Shown piece after piece: positions 59,654 to 64,000 of a stretch of DNA of 64,000 nucleotides; positions within the stretch are counted from its first letter, which is position 1, and each line of letters starts with the position of its first letter. The notes below the pieces were generated by a model. The model saw only the letters and a list, made by a program, of their open reading frames with translations. It had not been told where the DNA came from and searched no databases. A program made the translations under genes and the position numbers. The DNA comes from Corbicula japonica (Eukaryota > Mollusca > Bivalvia > Venerida > Cyrenidae), in assembly GCA_038501625.1 (NCBI GenBank), contig JAZAYU010000008.1:5518938-5582937 (forward strand), given 5' to 3'.

Positions 59654-60085
59654 AACAAGAGCTGTCACTGGAAATTGACATATGCCCCCGAAAAGAAGCT
59701 TTGAAATAAAAGTGCGCTGACGAGAGAGTGAGTGCAATAGCTTGACATATTCTTTGAATAGTCGAGCTGGAAATGTTCAAAGGAAAAAGTCTTTGTTTGA
59801 TGATCATCTATACATGATTATGTAAGTGGGTTTAAATGACACGAGCCAAATAAAAAATGTGGAGTCCATGCCGGAAAATTTGAGTACTGACAAAGGAAGG
59901 GCGATAAATCATGGAAAAAGTGGTCGAGGAAAGTTTTTTAGTTATTTTGATCTACACATATAGTCTGATCATCAGTGCAAGTTCTGTTTGGCCTGATAGT
60001 TGATGTCGAGTTGACTTGGAGGATGTATTATGTAAGGACGAGTGCAATTCTATATGTCCTCATAACTTGGGGGCATAAAAACAGG
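59654..60085. repeat. Bivalve-type repeat ending GGGGGCATAAAA
   Basis: Starts near CAAGAGCTGTCACTGGAAAT and ATGCCCCCGAA (59654) and ends near CTTGGGGGCATAAAAA (60085). The CCCCCGAA start and GGGGGCATAAAA end mirror those of the (GGAC)n repeats elsewhere in the window. The pairing of the two ends into one element is inferred. Confidence 0.45.
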
Positions 60086-60096
60086 TTTTGTATTAA

Positions 60097-60318
60097 CCCT
60101 TTCATCGATAGAAACACCTTTATTGGATATGAGAAAAGGTTTGATCCAGATCAGACACCACAACAGTTCAGGATCAGGATCTAAACTGTTTGCATTTTGA
60201 TCTGTTATGTTATTTATGATCAAAATAGAACCAGTGCAGTTCCTGTTCAGACATGCCAGTTGATCTGGATGTACATTGGTTGCACAAGCATAAAAATGCG
60301 TTTATATGGAAGAAAGGG
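60097..60318. mobile_element. Diverged copy of two-hairpin MITE
   Basis: Begins CCCTTTCATCGATAGAAAC and ends AGAAAGGG, with TTAA/TTGA flanks. The interior shares GTTTGATCCAGATCAG, CAGGATCTAAACTGTT and GATCTGGATGTACA with the 45684 element. It has accumulated more substitutions and lost perfect pairing. Confidence 0.75.
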
Positions 60319-61904
60319 TTGAAATACTACCAATTTTTGGGGAAATTGTTCCACGGCAGATTTTGTGATCAGTGAAAAATAAACAACAGTTCATAAGTTT
60401 TTAATTTTTAATGCTTTTAAAGAATTTAGATGTCAATGAAACAATACCACTTTATTTAAAGATAAACGTATCTGTTAGTGTTGTAAATTAAAGAGAAACA
60501 TGTCATGACAAATACATCTTTAAAATGTAATTTTCTATTATTGACACTAAAACAATCATAGTAATACAAAATATGTTCACTAAAAGCCCTCATTAAAGAA
60601 CAGACATGTTCACTTCTTTTTGATTGAAACACACAACCTGTTATTAAGGACACTTTCCCTCAGGCTCTTAGGTGTCTGTTATACAGGGGTTTCACTGTAG
60701 TGGTTTGTATGGCACAAATATGTAACAATAACAGTGTTAAAGGAGAGAAAATATTTGGGACGTTTCATGTTTCTCGCATTTTTAATGGAAGAAATGCCCT
60801 GTAAAGCAAAAATATTTACATTAATTAGTTGTGGATGTAAATCAATGAAACCCAAACATTTAGAGAAAAGGTATTCAGCTGATTTGGTACTGTAACATCC
60901 AGTCAGTTGTGCCCACCTATTTGTTGGGTGGTTTATGTTTGATTGAACATGTTACCCAGTCATGGTCACTGTAATAACAACCTACAGTTTTCAAGTCTGA
61001 CAGTTCCAGGTTATAAGTATAAAAGTGGTCTAAACATGACCCGGATAAATGCCTAGGTGCGACAACGTGCTGAATGAAGCCTTCCATTGTCAATGTGTTG
61101 AAGATGCGTGAACGGCCATTATCTCTGATATTCTGGTTAAAGTCTCCAGTGCATATGATAGAGCACTGAGGCTGTAAGGACTTTATATGGTGATGACAAC
61201 AAGTAGCTTTGCATGAGGTTGTCTTGAGTTATTGGAAGAACTTGGCGAGTTGTAGACTCCAATAACAAACAGAGTGTTGCACATCAGGGTTCCGCACATC
61301 ATCATCATAGGGAAAACATTTGACTAAAGTTTCATAAAAGCCCTTCTAAGGTTTGAAAAGTAATGGACCGGACAAAAATTATCCTCAAACACCCCACGCG
61401 ACCTTGACCTTGAGCCAGCAAGGTTGGAACATGGGTTCTGCACATAAAGTGCATGAACTCAACAGTTCACTAAAGTTTCATGATATTCATTCCAAGGGTT
61501 CAGAAAATTTACCCTATAAAATCTTCCAGAGCAAAGTTCTTAATATTGCATAACACAGATCTAAGCAGCAAAGTTCATCAGGTCATTGTCCAGCAACTGG
61601 AGCAATAAACTGGTAAACATAAAAACATTGAACCCACAGGTAGAAATATTGGATTTTGACACTTGTAATTTTCACCCTGCTACTAAATTTTTTCTTTCAA
61701 ATTTTATCATTGAACAACCAGTGAATGAATTGTTCAGGAAAGATTGAATTTTAAGATGGTATAAAGGCTGTGGAAAAATCTGATTGATAACTCTAGAAAA
61801 TCAAAGGATAAAAACAGATTTTTAAAGAGAAAAAAATTAAAATCCTAAGGGCGGGGCCCCTGGTCAATCTAACAATATGATTTTAATCATTTGTGTAGGA
61901 ATCA
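60319..61904. other. No gene seen
   Basis: No supported exon. Near 61376-61510 GACCTTGACCTTGAG and AGTTTCATGATATTCATTCC resemble the tandem-repeat families at 7560 and 61905. Confidence 0.35.
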
Positions 61905-62509
61905 TCAATATCAATATTCATACCAAATTTCATGACAATCGGACAAAAAATGTAACCTCTATTGCATTAACAAAATTTACCTTAGGGTTAGGGTTAGGTA
62001 CAAAGGCCCATAACTCCGGCATTAATAGTCCGATCCGAAATTCCTTCGGATATGCACAACTAAGCTTGGTGACAAACACTCCAGTGAAGTTTCAATGAAA
62101 TCCTTCAAGCAGTTTCAAAAAGGGTTAGGGTTAGGGTTTAGGGTTAGGTAAAAAGGTCCATAACTCGGCCAAAAATAATCCGATCAGAAATTCCTTCGGA
62201 TATGCACATCTATGCTTGGTGACAAACACTCCTATGAAGTTTCAATGAAATCCCTCAAGCGGTTATGGAGAAGATGCAAGGACAAGATTTTGCTTAAAAG
62301 GGCCATAACTCAGCCAAAAATAATCCGAGCAGAAATTCCTGACGATATGCACAACTAGGCTTGGTGACAAACATTCCTGTGAAGTTTCAAAGAAATCCCT
62401 CAAGCGGTTTCGGAGGAGAAGCGAGGACAAGATTATTTCGGACGGACGGACGGAAAGACGGACGGACGGACGGTGCGATTACTATATGCCTCCCTTCGGG
62501 GGCATAAAA
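61905..62509 (+). repeat. About 147-bp tandem array with TTAGGG runs and (GGAC)n end
   Basis: The anchor CATAACTC...AATAATCCGA(T/G)C recurs at about 62009, 62159 and 62305, with GCTTGGTGACAAACA in each unit. Two unit junctions contain telomere-like GGGTTAGGGTTAGG runs (61982-61998 and 62123-62150). The array ends in a GGAC/GGACG run (62430-62474) and CCCTTCGGGGGCATAAAAA (to 62509). Confidence 0.85.
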
Positions 62510-64000
62510 AATCAGTGAAAGTATATACCGATGATCTTCTGTGCAAAACAAAACACTAGGAAACATAAATACACTAGTCCTAGTATGCATGTTATTTATC
62601 GGATCCTGCAGGAGCGAAAACACGCGCATTGATTGAAGACAAATCCGGCAGATGTGTATTTCACGTTTTTTTTTTTAAATCTCTATGTCCCGTTGAGACG
62701 TTATTTTTGTTTTCTTCTTTGTATTTTGATATTAATGTTTCTATCATTTAGTTTTCTCCACAACACTGAGGAACGTGTGTGGCTTTTCTTATGAGTCCGT
62801 TCATTGTTTTTTTAATTGTGAAACGTGACAAGAATATCGGTATAAAATATGGTGGCGGTAAAACGTCGTCTTGCAAGTGTACCTAAAAAAGGCTAAAAGT
62901 GTACCTACATGTTTCAGTTGATATGAAAAACCGATTTTCCACGATAAAACTTCGAGGTTTTTCCGATTTAACAATGGTTATATCCGTCAGTTTTTTAAAC
63001 GTTTTCGTAAATTACAAAATTTCGCTGTCTTAAGAAAAGATAAATATTCTAAAATGGTATTTCACTGAAAGTGAGACACTACACACTTTTCAGAAATTTT
63101 TACACATTTTTGCAGACGTGTGTGAAGTAAACGATTCGGCAATTGCGACGCGTCTTAAACAATCATCGAGAAAAACAAAAAAAACTGAATATTTTCTTTT
63201 TTCAAATATCTGAGTGTTTACGCATGACGGATGTGTGTTACATCACGCAGTTTGAAGAAAAAAGACTGCCGGATGAACAAATCAAAACCACTACCATGTG
63301 GTGCACAAAGAAAAGTTTGAATAATTAATTGAAAGCACAACCAACAATTACCAATGCTTACCATGTAACAGCTTTATACTGCGGGAAAAACAATTATTAA
63401 AGTATTGCTAGTAGTAAAAGCTTCCAAAAGCTATTATTATTTGAGATATTATGGCATTCACTGTTAGCATTTCCACCGCAGAGCAAAAGCAAAACGGTAT
63501 TACCGGTTACGAACAATGTACATATCATGTCTAGGTAAAATGATTCTCCAGTTACCTAACGGAAAAAGGTTTATGCGATTTGACCTTTGACTCCCGAGAC
63601 CATATGGGTAATTTACTCACCAATGACTCGCGTCTTAATTTAGAATCAAGAACTTTTCGGTATTAAGTAAATTTAAGATCACGGCGACCTTGTCTTAGCC
63701 CGGTTAAGGTCAATCTCGAAATAAGCTGTTGTCTACGGACAAACAGTATACCAAGTTTGGTGTGTCTAGGTCATGTATATCTTAATCCATTTATATGAAC
63801 CAATTTTCAGCTGAGCGTAACTATGCCAATTTCCTTTAACATACTGGTCAAAGATCACCTACTGATCAGGAGCATTAAACCAACCAAGTTTCGTGAGTCT
63901 AGATAGTACTTGTCTTCCAAAAACTGATCGAAATTCAATTTTATTTGAAAGTCGGTATCAACTTAAATTTTTTTTATTGTGTCCCAATAAATGGGGTGGT
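62510..64000. other. No gene seen; repeat-like sequence at the end
   Basis: No supported exon. The last 400 bases contain ACCAAGTTTGGTGTGTCTAGG and ACCAAGTTTCGTGAGTCTAG, two diverged copies of a unit like those at 7560-8190, so this may be another tandem repeat cut by the window edge. Confidence 0.4.

Overview
The window looks like AT-rich nuclear DNA from a marine bivalve mollusc. The evidence is a spliced invertebrate-type 2'-5' oligoadenylate synthetase (OAS) gene, GT-AG introns, tRNA-derived SINEs of the kind common in bivalves, LINE and Tc1/mariner debris, and repeats that end in GGGGGCATAAAA. The species cannot be read from the sequence. Genes are sparse and repeats fill most of the space.

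Genes. (1) 9038-11851 (+): a five-exon OAS-family nucleotidyltransferase of 463 predicted residues. It carries all three catalytic aspartates and has a zinc-finger-like module added at its N-terminus. The module is duplicated with an exact 54-residue offset, and one duplicated finger has lost both cysteines. This is the only recognisable immune-type gene here. (2) 23344-26412 (-) and (3) 50675-52510 (-): two genes with intronless coding regions for secreted proteins. Each has a signal peptide, one Cys-rich EGF-like domain and a very long Thr/Ser/Asn-rich tail. They lie 24 kb apart on the same strand and may be distant paralogues. (4) 59030-59303 (-): a CpG-rich open segment that may be the 3'-terminal exon of a gene whose other exons are not recognised here.

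Mobile DNA. Two SINEs (1995-2512, 5884-6166), a decayed L1-like LINE (16914-18640, -), a frameshifted Tc1-like transposase (18905-19347, +), a TA-flanked mariner-type non-autonomous element (37196-38416), a dispersed two-hairpin MITE family, and three elements bounded by 5-bp A/T-rich target duplications with CA...TG ends (13216-14390, 30464-33964, 38668-41505). Two of these three are long inverted-repeat (foldback) elements, and one of them contains a further insertion-like palindrome.

Tandem DNA. Arrays of about 145 bp and 164 bp abut the OAS gene. There is also a 1.3-kb 20-bp minisatellite with higher-order structure (48831-50160), a 147-bp array containing telomere-like TTAGGG runs (61905-62509), and several microsatellites. 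No rRNA gene, CRISPR array or operon is present. The most notable items are the zinc-finger/OAS fusion and the set of 5-bp-TSD palindromic elements.
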